Assembly: GCA_938091745.1 (NCBI GenBank)
Contig: CALLJK010000012.1
Coordinates: 1-64,000 of the forward strand
Direction: 5' to 3'
Source: Candidatus Bipolaricaulota bacterium
GTDB lineage: Bacteria; Bipolaricaulota; Bipolaricaulia; RBG-16-55-9; DRXL01
DNA: 64,000 nucleotides
In this document: positions 39,093 to 47,851 of the stretch, piece by piece
Numbering within the stretch: the stretch's first letter is position 1
Layout: every line of letters begins with the position of its first letter
The notes under the pieces: generated by a model
The model's database searches: none
Told to the model about the DNA's origin: nothing
The model's input: only the letters and a program-made list of their open reading frames with translations
Program-made: the position numbers and the translations under genes

Positions 39093-40154
39093 TCACCTCC
39101 TTGGCTTTATGATCGAGTCGTGGTCATAGTAGATATCCACCTCCTCCCCAAGGGAGCGACACCGCAAAGGTCGAAATCCTTTCAATGTTTCAACCCGAAA
39201 GAACGTCGAACGATACCACGGCCGGGCTGGAGTCTCAGAGAACACTGCTGACTGCTGCGAAACCGTCTCCATCAAGTATGGCCAATTCTCATAAAACCCA
39301 AAATCTCGCAGCACATCTGAGATGAAGAGCTCGTGCTGCTCGATCAGCTTGCGCTCAAAGAGCCGCCATTTCTCAGGAGATGCTTCGATCTTGGTGAGAC
39401 CAAAATACCCCGCCTGCCCAGCTCCCGGCTTCAGCGCCGACAACCCTTGCTCCACAAAGAGCAAAAAGCCTTCAACAGTCTCTAACGGGTCAGTTACGAA
39501 AACGTCAAATCTCCCACAAAACTCTTCAGGCAAGGGCTGGCGCAGATCGTGCTGATACGCTGTCAAGGGCCAGCGGGCTTGCTGAGCGCGCTCGTTGAGA
39601 AAATCTACGAGGCGCTTGTCTACCTCGAAGACCACGATCTGCTTAGGGCGCTTGGTCAATGCCAACGCCACGCTGAGCAGATCGTCATCCCCCAAGAGCA
39701 CGAGCTCCTTCTGCAGAAGATCGCCACAGCGATCCAGCCAGGCCACACGCCGGATCACAGAATCTTCTGTGAGAAATCCTTGCTCGAACTCCAGCGCCGC
39801 TGTGGGACGAGACCGAACGATTTGAGAGAATCTCCTTTGGAGTTCAGGGAGTGGGGCAGGGCCGACAGCACAGTGCGGACAGGGCTTTCCCACAGGGGGC
39901 GACAGCGCAATCCCCCAGTGCTCTAACGCCTTAAGGCCCTCCGGCGTGAACTCCAGAGTGCTCCCGTCGACGCGCAGATACCCCATCTCACACAATGCCT
40001 CTACGCACATAACGAATTGGGGAAAGGGGCGCTCGCACGCGCCTGCTGCTTGCCAAATATCTCGCTCGTGATAGAGAGCCTGCAGCATGCGGCGCGCCTC
40101 ATGCGCCGTGAGGGCCGATGACCGTCGCTGCAGGGCTTCCAGTAATTCCTGCAT
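39093..40154 (-). CDS. bpsA: N4-bis(aminopropyl)spermidine synthase-like branched-chain polyamine synthase
   Basis: LLGDDDLLSVALALT and FVTDPLETVEGF motifs, N-terminal wHTH-like domain; operon with speD. Confidence 0.9.
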   Translation of the reverse strand: MQELLEALQRRSSALTAHEARRMLQALYHERDIWQAAGACERPFPQFVMCVEALCEMGYLRVDGSTLEFTPEGLKALEHWGIALSPPVGKPCPHCAVGPAPLPELQRRFSQIVRSRPTAALEFEQGFLTEDSVIRRVAWLDRCGDLLQKELVLLGDDDLLSVALALTKRPKQIVVFEVDKRLVDFLNERAQQARWPLTAYQHDLRQPLPEEFCGRFDVFVTDPLETVEGFLLFVEQGLSALKPGAGQAGYFGLTKIEASPEKWRLFERKLIEQHELFISDVLRDFGFYENWPYLMETVSQQSAVFSETPARPWYRSTFFRVETLKGFRPLRCRSLGEEVDIYYDHDSIIKPRR

Positions 40155-40260
40155 GGCGATCACCTGCAAAAGCAAAATGGACTTGCCTTCCACGCAACCA
40201 CACCATTGCACAAGAGCCGAGCCCTTGTGCCCTAGCACGGGGCTTCAGACAAGCCCAGGC
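40155..40260 (-). promoter_or_regulatory. Structured ~106-nt 5' leader of bpsA-speD with alternative hairpins
   Basis: GGGCTT-gtctg-AAGCCC (40240-40256), GTGC-tagg-GCAC (40227-40238), and GCACAAG...CTTGTGC (40208-40230), the last two sharing bases 40227-40230. Confidence 0.4.
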
Positions 40261-40266
40261 GCCTCT

Positions 40267-40295
40267 ATTATAGCGTCATACCGCACTCATGGCAA
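40267..40295 (-). promoter_or_regulatory. Promoter TTGCCA-N17-TATAAT for bpsA-speD
   Basis: Exact 17-nt spacer, perfect -10. Confidence 0.65.
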
Positions 40296-40310
40296 ATTCT
40301 TTTCGCAGTA

Positions 40311-40781
40311 TCACCTGCGGCGCTCGTTCAGTCTGTATGCGGCGATCCCGAACGCCACCGCGACGTTGAGCGATTCTTTCTTACCGTACATGGGCAGGGT
40401 GATGATCGCATCGGCGCGTTTTAAGAGCGCCGGAGAAAGCCCGGTGACTTCGTTGCCCAGCACCAGAGCAATGGGGAATTGAGGGATGAAGTTGCGATAA
40501 TCTATCGTCGGGAACTCGATATTGTTCTCCAAGGCGACGATCTGGACGCCCTGAGCTTTTAAGCGCCCGAGCAAGCGCCAGGTCTGGGAGACATGCTCCC
40601 ACGGGACAGTCTTTTCCGCTCCTAGAGCTACTTTTTCGATCTCGTAGCGCGGCGGCGTGGGCGTGTAGCCGCACAAATAGATCTTTGTGATGCCCGCAGC
40701 GTCGGCAGTGCGAAAGATCGCGCCAACGTTGAACGTACTCCGAATGTTATCGCAGATGACGTAGAAGTCTTCAGTAAACAT
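40311..40781 (-). CDS. SpoU/TrmH family RNA methyltransferase
   Basis: DNIRSTFNVGAIFRTADAAGITKIYLCG; FPIALVLGNEVTGLSPALLKRADAIITLPMYGKKESLNVAVAFGIAAY; start trimmed. Confidence 0.9.
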   Translation of the reverse strand: MFTEDFYVICDNIRSTFNVGAIFRTADAAGITKIYLCGYTPTPPRYEIEKVALGAEKTVPWEHVSQTWRLLGRLKAQGVQIVALENNIEFPTIDYRNFIPQFPIALVLGNEVTGLSPALLKRADAIITLPMYGKKESLNVAVAFGIAAYRLNERRR

Positions 40782-40835
40782 GTGAATCACGGTCAATTTT
40801 ACATGAAGTCTCTCAGTCAGTATACTGAGAGACGC

Positions 40836-42323
40836 ATGATCGAGCTTGATGGACATTCTTTAACTCTTGAATCTGCGCAGAAGATCGTCTTTGGCAACGA
40901 AAAGATCTCTCTGGCGCCAAGAGCCCTGGAGCGCGTGCGCGCCGCTCGCGCTGTCATTGAGCAGATCGTCACGAAAAATCAAAGAGTCTATGGGATCAAC
41001 ACAGGCTTTGGCAAGCTCAGCACTCACACGATCTCGGCCGAAAAACTCTCGCTGCTCCAAGAGAATCTCTTAAAGAGCCATGCCGTCGGCGTGGGCGAGC
41101 CGCTCCCCGATGACGTCGCACGAGCTGCCCTGCTCTTTCGCTTGAATTCTCTTTTACAAGGGCGCTCCGGCGTGCGCCTCGAAATCGTCGAATATCTCAA
41201 AGAGTTTCTCAATCGCGGGGTTGTGCCCATTATCCCAGCGAAGGGTTCAGTCGGCTCCAGCGGGGATTTGGCACCCTTAGCCCATCTGGCTCTGCTCTTG
41301 ATCGGCGAGGGCCAAGCGAAGCTTAACAAGAAAATTCTCCCTGGGGGAGAGCTACTGCGCGAGCTTGGGCTGGAATCATTACAGTTAGCCCCCAAAGAAG
41401 GGCTAGCGCTCATCAACGGGACACAAATTACTTTAGCGTTGGGGTTTGTCGCGCTCGTGCGCGCCCAGAATCTCTTAACCCAAGCCCAAGCGATCAGCGC
41501 GCTCGCCGTCGAAGCCCTGCGCGGGCATACCGCAGCGTTCGATGAACGTCTTCATCAAGCGCGCCCGCATCCTGGGCAAGCACGCGTTGCCGAAACGATG
41601 CGCGCTTGGCTCAAAGGAAGCGAGCTTACTAACAGCTGTACCGACGATGTGCAAGACAACTACACGATTCGGTGCATTCCCCAAGTGCTCGGCGCTTCGG
41701 CAGATGTGCTCGATTTTATCGCTGAAAAGTTCGAGATCGAGATGAACTCCGCAACCGACAACCCGCTCGTCTTTGCCGAGACTCAAGAAGTATTATCTGG
41801 GGGGAACTTTCACGGGCAGATTCTCGCGTTCTGCTGTGAACTCTTAGGCCAAGCCGTCGCCGAGATCGGGAATTTCTCCGAGCGCCGCATTGCACTCCTG
41901 CTTGAAGCACCTGATCTCCCCAAGTTCTTAGTCTCAGAGAGCGGGCTCAATTCGGGCCTGATGGTCCCCCAGTATACCGCCGCAGCTCTCGTCGCCGAAA
42001 ACAAAGTGCTCGCGCACCCAGCAAGCGTCGACTCCATCCCCACCTCGGGAGGCAAAGAAGACCACAACAGTATGGCCACGACGTCGGCGTATAAAGCCTT
42101 GCAGATCGTTCAAAACGTCGAGATTATCTTAGCCATAGAACTCTTGACTGTCCGCCAAGCCCTCAGCTTCCGCGATCCTTCTCAGATGGCCCCGCGCACC
42201 CGCACCCTCTATGAGCGTCTTGCCCAGCAGATCCCCCTGTTGGAAAGAGACCGTCTCTTGCAGTATGATATTCACCGAGCGATCCAGATAGTTCAGGAGG
42301 GAAATTGGCTCAATGGGGTTTAA
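40836..42323 (+). CDS. hutH: Histidine ammonia-lyase (MIO family)
   Basis: YGINTGFGKLS; GSVGSSGDLAPLAHLALLLIGEG; start trimmed to MIELDGHSLT. Confidence 0.92.
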   Translation: MIELDGHSLTLESAQKIVFGNEKISLAPRALERVRAARAVIEQIVTKNQRVYGINTGFGKLSTHTISAEKLSLLQENLLKSHAVGVGEPLPDDVARAALLFRLNSLLQGRSGVRLEIVEYLKEFLNRGVVPIIPAKGSVGSSGDLAPLAHLALLLIGEGQAKLNKKILPGGELLRELGLESLQLAPKEGLALINGTQITLALGFVALVRAQNLLTQAQAISALAVEALRGHTAAFDERLHQARPHPGQARVAETMRAWLKGSELTNSCTDDVQDNYTIRCIPQVLGASADVLDFIAEKFEIEMNSATDNPLVFAETQEVLSGGNFHGQILAFCCELLGQAVAEIGNFSERRIALLLEAPDLPKFLVSESGLNSGLMVPQYTAAALVAENKVLAHPASVDSIPTSGGKEDHNSMATTSAYKALQIVQNVEIILAIELLTVRQALSFRDPSQMAPRTRTLYERLAQQIPLLERDRLLQYDIHRAIQIVQEGNWLNGV

Positions 42324-43203
42324 ATCAGGGTTTGTCGGGGTCCTGGGCCAAGCCAACGTCGGCAAATCGAGCTTCATCAATGCCCTGATGGGCAAGAAGC
42401 TCTTAATCGTCTCGGAGAAGCGCCAGTCCACGCGCCATCGCATCCGGTGTGTGCTCACGCTACCGGGCGCTCAAATCATCTTTGTCGACACGCCAGGACT
42501 CCACCAGCCTGTGGACAAGCTCAGCAGCTATCTTTTGAAGCAAGCCTATGCCGCCCTCGATGGCCTCGACGTCTTGGTCTATATGACTGAGCCGTGGGGC
42601 AAGCTCCACGAATACGACGAAAGGGTCTTTGAGCGCCTCAGAGATTTCAAAAATCCTATCGTGCTCTTGATTAATAAAATCGATCTCGCTTCCAAAGAGC
42701 AGCTCGAAGAGACAAGGACGGCCTATCAGCAGACGGGGCTCTTCCGCGAGATCATCCCCATCTCCTGCACTCAAGGGATCAACCTCGGACTTGCGGCAAA
42801 TACGATTGCCGACCTCCTCCCCGAAGGCCCCAAATACTTTGAAGACGAAACTCAATTAGACCGCCCTGTAGAATTTGTGATCGCTGAATTTATCCGAGAG
42901 AAGATCTATCAGCTCACCCATAAAGAAGTCCCGTATTCTACGGGAGTTGAAGTCGTGCACATTGGGGAGCGCGAAGACGGACTTGTAGAGATCTTCGCCA
43001 ACATTTACGTGGCGCGGGAGTCGCAAAAGCCCATTATTATTGGAAACGGTGGCCGCATGATCAGGGAGATCGGGCGCTTAGCCCGACACGACATTGAAAC
43101 TTTTTTGGGCAAGCACGTCTATCTAGACTTACAAGTAAAAGTTCGTCCCGGCTGGAACGAAGACGAGGCTGAGATCGCTAAACTATTGAGCCATGAGGGG
43201 TAA
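42313..43203 (+). CDS. era: GTPase Era
   Basis: GQANVGKSSFINALMG...FVDTPGLHQP; C-terminal KH domain. Confidence 0.95.
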   Translation: MGFKSGFVGVLGQANVGKSSFINALMGKKLLIVSEKRQSTRHRIRCVLTLPGAQIIFVDTPGLHQPVDKLSSYLLKQAYAALDGLDVLVYMTEPWGKLHEYDERVFERLRDFKNPIVLLINKIDLASKEQLEETRTAYQQTGLFREIIPISCTQGINLGLAANTIADLLPEGPKYFEDETQLDRPVEFVIAEFIREKIYQLTHKEVPYSTGVEVVHIGEREDGLVEIFANIYVARESQKPIIIGNGGRMIREIGRLARHDIETFLGKHVYLDLQVKVRPGWNEDEAEIAKLLSHEG

Positions 43204-43208
43204 TCTCT

Positions 43209-44306
43209 ATGAACGAGGCGAGCAAGGCCAGCACCCAGTTTCTCGTGAAACTCTATCGAGAGCTCATCACTATTGGGACCCGAATCCTTCAGAGCTCTGA
43301 TACGAAGGCGATCTTAAGGGAGATCGCGCACGCCTTTGCACGGTACTCCCAGTTTGAAAGAATTGGCGTCTCGCTCTACGCTGTGCCGACCTCACCGGAT
43401 CAGTCGGAGCCACCGACTATTGCTGAATATATCACTGTGGGGCTTTCCCCAGAGCAAGAGCAGCTCCTGCGCCAGCACAGTGCTGCGGGCAAGGTTCTCT
43501 CAGATAAACAGATTCTCGAAGCAGGGCAGCCCATCGGCACTGCCCTGTACGTCTCTGCTGAACGTCTGCCCCAATTACGTCACTATGCTGTGGCGCAAGC
43601 GCAAGCCAGTGCTGAGTGGGGGCCATATGATATGCTCTATTGGTTGTTGCGCTCCGGGGATCAGATCTTCGGGCGTATTGCGCTCTCCCAACCGCGTGAT
43701 GGGCGTCTGCCTACACCCGCGGAGCTGGAGCCGCTCGCCCTGTTAGTAAACATGGCAACCCTGGCCCTCACCAATAACTATCAGATACGCGCTCTCCATG
43801 AGCAGCAGCACAAACTTATAGAACAAGCGCGCCGTGATGCCCTCACCGGCGTCTATAACCGTCATGCTTTGGATGAGATGCTCACTCAGCTCATGGGCGC
43901 GCGCCAGCCGTTCACGCTTGTCTTCGTAGATATAGACGACTTCTTTGAGATCAACGATCGGTTTGGCCATCTCGTGGGAGATCGAGTGATTCAAGATTTA
44001 GCCCAATTCCTGAGACAGATCATCCGCAAGACCGACAGTCTCTTTCGCTATGGCGGGGACGAGTTTATCATTCTCATGCCGCAGACGACCGCTGAGCAAG
44101 CTGAGCAGGTGCTAGCGCGGCTCCAGCAAGAGCTCCAGCATCTCAATGCGCGATGGGCTCGTGACCTTGCAGGTCTTCAGCTCTCGATGAGCATAGGAGC
44201 ATCGTCGTGGTCCCCGCAGAACCCCCGCTCGCTCGACGCCGTCCTTGAAGAAGCCGATCAATTTATGTATCGTCGTAAGCGCGCGAAGGCTCGTCAACGA
44301 GTATGA
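43209..44306 (+). CDS. GAF-like plus GGDEF diguanylate cyclase
   Basis: RYGGDEFIILMP active site; RKTD I-site five residues upstream. Confidence 0.9.
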   Translation: MNEASKASTQFLVKLYRELITIGTRILQSSDTKAILREIAHAFARYSQFERIGVSLYAVPTSPDQSEPPTIAEYITVGLSPEQEQLLRQHSAAGKVLSDKQILEAGQPIGTALYVSAERLPQLRHYAVAQAQASAEWGPYDMLYWLLRSGDQIFGRIALSQPRDGRLPTPAELEPLALLVNMATLALTNNYQIRALHEQQHKLIEQARRDALTGVYNRHALDEMLTQLMGARQPFTLVFVDIDDFFEINDRFGHLVGDRVIQDLAQFLRQIIRKTDSLFRYGGDEFIILMPQTTAEQAEQVLARLQQELQHLNARWARDLAGLQLSMSIGASSWSPQNPRSLDAVLEEADQFMYRRKRAKARQRV

Positions 44307-45142
44307 TCACTATCCGGCCGTTACAAACACTTGAAGAGCTGCACGCCTGCGAACAGCTCCAGAAGGAGATCTGGGGCTTTGAGGATATCAGCGTCGTGCC
44401 CCATCATCTGATCCTAACGACGATCAAGAACGGTGGAGTGCTCTTGGGCGCGTTTGAAGACGGAAGGCTTATCGGCTTTGTCTACGGCTTCCCCGGTATT
44501 GAAAATCATAGACTGAAGCACTGCTCGCTCATGTGCGCGGTGCTCCCAGAGCGACGCTTCCAGGGTGTCGGATACGAATTGAAGCTCAAGCAGCGCGAGG
44601 CCGTGCTTGCCCAAGGGCTCGAGCTCATTACGTGGACATTCGACCCCTTAGTCAGCCCCAATGCCAATTTTAATCTGCACAAGCTTGGCGTCATCTCCAA
44701 CAAATACGAACGCAATCTCTACGGGGATATGCGCGATCGGCTCAACGCTGGACTGGAGACCGATCGTCTCACCGTCGAGTGGTGGATAACGAGCCCGCGC
44801 GTGCAGAAGAGACTGCAGCAAGAGCAACGCGTCACCGCCAGCGATCTTCCCGTCATCAATCAGACAGAAGAGCGCGACGGTTTTTTAATCAATCGCGACT
44901 ATTCACTCAAGCGCACTGAGCCAAAGCTGCTCTTAGAGATTCCCTATCACTGGCAGAGGATGCGCGAGCAGAACATGCCCTTAGTGCAGGAGTGGCGCCG
45001 CCAGACGCGCGAGATCTTCGAGCACTATTTCGCTCACGGGTATTACGCGAGCGACTTTCTTGTCATCGAGCAGGGGGAACGCAAGCGCGCGTTCTATCTA
45101 TTGGAGAGGACAACGAGGGAAGTATTAATCAATTCATCATGA
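44303..45142 (+). CDS. GNAT-superfamily acyltransferase (COG3375-like)
   Basis: ITIRPLQTLEELHACEQLQKEIWG...WTFDPLVSPNANFNLHKLGVISNKYERNLYG. Confidence 0.8.
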   Translation: MITIRPLQTLEELHACEQLQKEIWGFEDISVVPHHLILTTIKNGGVLLGAFEDGRLIGFVYGFPGIENHRLKHCSLMCAVLPERRFQGVGYELKLKQREAVLAQGLELITWTFDPLVSPNANFNLHKLGVISNKYERNLYGDMRDRLNAGLETDRLTVEWWITSPRVQKRLQQEQRVTASDLPVINQTEERDGFLINRDYSLKRTEPKLLLEIPYHWQRMREQNMPLVQEWRRQTREIFEHYFAHGYYASDFLVIEQGERKRAFYLLERTTREVLINSS

Positions 45143-45152
45143 TAGCCCAGGG

Positions 45153-45181
45153 TTGTCCTGATGTAGCTCTTAAGCTATTAT
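45153..45181 (+). promoter_or_regulatory. Promoter TTGTCC-N17-TATTAT, predicting a leaderless transcript at 45189
   Basis: 17-nt spacer; ATG begins 8 nt after the -10. Confidence 0.5.
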
Positions 45182-45188
45182 AAAACTT

Positions 45189-45443
45189 ATGGATATTGCA
45201 CAATTGCAAGTAGATGACGAATGGCTCGCGGATCACTTAGATGAGTTGATAGAGCTTTATGCGGGACGGGTGATCGCTGTCCATCAGGGGGTGATTATAG
45301 CCGTCGGCGATTCTGAAGCTGAAGTCTATCGTCAACTCCGTGAACGAGGGATAGATCACATGCCGTTGGTCTTTCGCGTGCCTCGTCTTGAAGACATTCA
45401 TTCGATCTTAATTGCTAGTCATGCCTATCACGTTTCGCTATAA
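45189..45443 (+). CDS. Small DUF5678-like protein
   Basis: WLADHLDELIELYAGRVIAVHQGVIIAVGDSEAEVYRQLRERG pattern. Confidence 0.65.
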   Translation: MDIAQLQVDDEWLADHLDELIELYAGRVIAVHQGVIIAVGDSEAEVYRQLRERGIDHMPLVFRVPRLEDIHSILIASHAYHVSL

Positions 45444-45855
45444 GAGCTTTAGAGGCCAGCCACTCCCTTTGATTCCTGTTGGTATCAAGATCGCTGAACG
45501 ATGGTACCCTGTAGAGCTTTATGTAGATTCTGGAGCAGCGTACACGGTGCTCCATGCGAGCATGGCCGAGGGGATAGGGTTCGACTATCGTGCGGGTCAG
45601 CTTGTTCATCTCCAAGTAGGAGATGGCGGCTTCATTCCTGTTTACCTTCACTTATTAGACCTTCAGCTTGGATCAGAGCGGTTCACAGCACGCGTGGGGT
45701 TTTCTGAGAAGCTAGGGATTGGGTTCAATCTCTTAGGACGCGCTGACGTGTTTGAGCACTTTGAGATTTGCTTTAATGAGGGAAAAAGCATAATAAGCTC
45801 TGAGCCCTATCGTGAAGCTCATGAAACTCGAAGCCATCGAGTTACGTTATATTGA
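45412..45855 (+). CDS. Retropepsin-like aspartyl protease family protein
   Basis: VELYVDSGAAYTVLHASMAEGIG (D-S/T-G motif). Confidence 0.7.
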   Translation: MLVMPITFRYKSFRGQPLPLIPVGIKIAERWYPVELYVDSGAAYTVLHASMAEGIGFDYRAGQLVHLQVGDGGFIPVYLHLLDLQLGSERFTARVGFSEKLGIGFNLLGRADVFEHFEICFNEGKSIISSEPYREAHETRSHRVTLY

Positions 45856-46930
45856 GATGGAGCTGGTCGAGCCGTTTGAGACGAGCGGCTGGCGCGAGAC
45901 CGTGCGCCCGTGCATCATCGTTACAATATACAGTGACGGCTTGGCCGGCTACGGCGAGTGCGTTGCCGGCGCGGGGCCATGGTACTCTTATGAGACTATT
46001 GAGACGGCTTGGCATATCTTAAAAGACTTCTGCATCCCAGCGGTGCTCGGCCAAGATATCTCTTCTGCGGAGGAGCTGCAAGCAAAGCTCAAGCCCATCC
46101 GCGGGCACCCGATGGCGAAAGCTGGGCTCGAAGCGGCGTTCTGGGACCTGCTCGCGCACGCTCAAAACGTCTCGTTAGCGAAGCTGCTCGGCGGCACGAA
46201 AGACCGCATCGAGAGCGGCATCTCCATCGGGATTCAGCAAGACATCCCGACGTTACTCCGCGTGATCGAGCAGCGTCGTGCTCAGGGGTATAAGCGCATC
46301 AAGCTCAAGGTGAAGCCCGGCTGGGACATCAACGTCTTGCGCGCTGTACGCCAACGCTTTCCAGATATAGCTCTTATGGCCGATGCGAATGCAGCGTACA
46401 CAGTAGCTGATCTTTCGCATCTCAAGCAGTTCGACGAGTTCAATCTACTGATGCTCGAGCAGCCGTTGGACTATGACGACCTGATCGATCACTCGATCTT
46501 GCAGAGAGAGCTGCAGACCCCGATCTGTCTTGACGAGAGCATCAAAACCCCTGACGACGCGAGAAAAGCTCTTGATACTGGGGCGTGCAAGATCATCAAT
46601 ATTAAGCCGGGGCGTGTGGGCGGGCTGTTGAACGCGAAAAGAATCCACGATCTTTGTTTAAGCCGGGGCGTGCCCGTCTGGTGCGGCGGAATGTTGGAAA
46701 CCGGGATCGGACGGGCGGCTAATATCGCGCTGGCGAGCCTACCCGGATTTGTGCTCCCCAATGACATTTCAGCGAGCGCGCGCTATTGGCGCGAAGATAT
46801 AATAGAACCGCCGTTTGTGCTGGAGCGCGACGGCACAATCACAGTGCCAACAGGACTAGGGCTGGGCGTACGTGTCGTGCCTGAACGATTAGAGAGAGTG
46901 ACGCAACGACGAGAGGTCTTCCGAGCATGA
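45812..46930 (+). CDS. Enolase-superfamily o-succinylbenzoate synthase / N-succinylamino acid racemase
   Basis: KRIKLKVKPGWD; LMADANAAY; LEQPLDYDD; CLDESI; KIINIKPGRVGG; enzyme of the NSAR/OSBS family. Confidence 0.9.
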   Translation: MKLMKLEAIELRYIEMELVEPFETSGWRETVRPCIIVTIYSDGLAGYGECVAGAGPWYSYETIETAWHILKDFCIPAVLGQDISSAEELQAKLKPIRGHPMAKAGLEAAFWDLLAHAQNVSLAKLLGGTKDRIESGISIGIQQDIPTLLRVIEQRRAQGYKRIKLKVKPGWDINVLRAVRQRFPDIALMADANAAYTVADLSHLKQFDEFNLLMLEQPLDYDDLIDHSILQRELQTPICLDESIKTPDDARKALDTGACKIINIKPGRVGGLLNAKRIHDLCLSRGVPVWCGGMLETGIGRAANIALASLPGFVLPNDISASARYWREDIIEPPFVLERDGTITVPTGLGLGVRVVPERLERVTQRREVFRA

Positions 46931-47640
46931 TTCTCAAGACCCTGGGCTTTATCTTGCGCGCGATCAAATTTCGCGAGAGCGATCTCATTCTCACTGTACT
47001 GTCTCGTGAGTACGGGAAGATCTCGCTCATCGCCAAAGGGGCTCGGCGCACCGAGAGCAAATTCGGCGCAGCGTTAGATCTTTTGACTTTAAGCGAGTTG
47101 GTCTTCTACGACGCCGACAATCTGAAATTACTCAAAGAAGCGAGTATTATCGAAGACTATCGCGCGATCAAGAACGATTACGAGCGCCTTGTGCTCGCGT
47201 TGCAGACGGCGCACTTACTTAATCAGCTCGTCGAAGAGCACCATCCGGACCGGGCGGTCTTCGAGTTCTTGCGCGATTTTTTGAGCGAGTTAGGGTCTCT
47301 TCAGAATCTTGATCTGGTTGGGGTCGCAGTCAAGCTCAAGCTGATGCGCGCGCTGGGGATTGCCCCGCGCATGAGCAGTTGCGCACGCGGAAGACATAGG
47401 CTCATAGACGAATTTTGGTTCTCTCCTCAGAGTGGGGGCTTTGTGTGTGCAGAATGTCATCAAGCAGGTGACACCCAACTCAGCCCACGCCTAGCGCAAA
47501 ACTTAAAAATGATCTTAGGGCTAAGTTGGAGCAAGCTCGACCGACTCGCGCTCAGCGAGGACGAGATCACGCTCGCCCACGGGCTCCTCGATGAGTTCAT
47601 CAGCTTCTATCTCAAAGCGCCTCACATACCCTCGAAGTAG
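46927..47640 (+). CDS. recO: DNA repair protein RecO
   Basis: TLGFILRAIKFRESDLILTVLSREYGKISLIAKGARR. Confidence 0.9.
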   Translation: MILKTLGFILRAIKFRESDLILTVLSREYGKISLIAKGARRTESKFGAALDLLTLSELVFYDADNLKLLKEASIIEDYRAIKNDYERLVLALQTAHLLNQLVEEHHPDRAVFEFLRDFLSELGSLQNLDLVGVAVKLKLMRALGIAPRMSSCARGRHRLIDEFWFSPQSGGFVCAECHQAGDTQLSPRLAQNLKMILGLSWSKLDRLALSEDEITLAHGLLDEFISFYLKAPHIPSK

Positions 47641-47717
47641 CCCCCAATGCGAATCAGCAAGATCGTGATCCCTACAGCGATCAAAAAGTTCCCCAATGCT
47701 GTCAAGAGCTCCACCAT
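47622..47717 (-). CDS. 31-aa single-TM micropeptide MVELLTALGNFLIAVGITILLIRIGGYFEGM (not in supplied ORF track)
   Basis: RBS AGGAGG 8 nt upstream of ATG; hydrophobic core; upstream TTGACA-N18-TATAGA; stop TGA verified at 47622-47624. Confidence 0.65.
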   Translation of the reverse strand: MVELLTALGNFLIAVGITILLIRIGGYFEGM

Positions 47718-47747
47718 TCATGTCACCTCCTGACTAATTATGCATTA

Positions 47748-47777
47748 TCTATAGCATAGATAGCGTGCCGTTGTCAA
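47748..47777 (-). promoter_or_regulatory. Promoter TTGACA-N18-TATAGA for the 31-aa ORF
   Basis: Perfect -35 hexamer on the minus strand. Confidence 0.6.
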
Positions 47778-47851
47778 ACCGGACCCTCTTGACTTTTGGG
47801 ACGTTTTGTGATAAGAATAAGCACAACCACCCCAATAACGAAGGAGGCATT

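Noticed and set aside
47521-47721. 66-aa minus ORF MNGGALDSIGEL...
   Set aside because: Runs antisense through recO, composition not protein-like; the overlapping 31-aa frame has better SD spacing and a TM segment.
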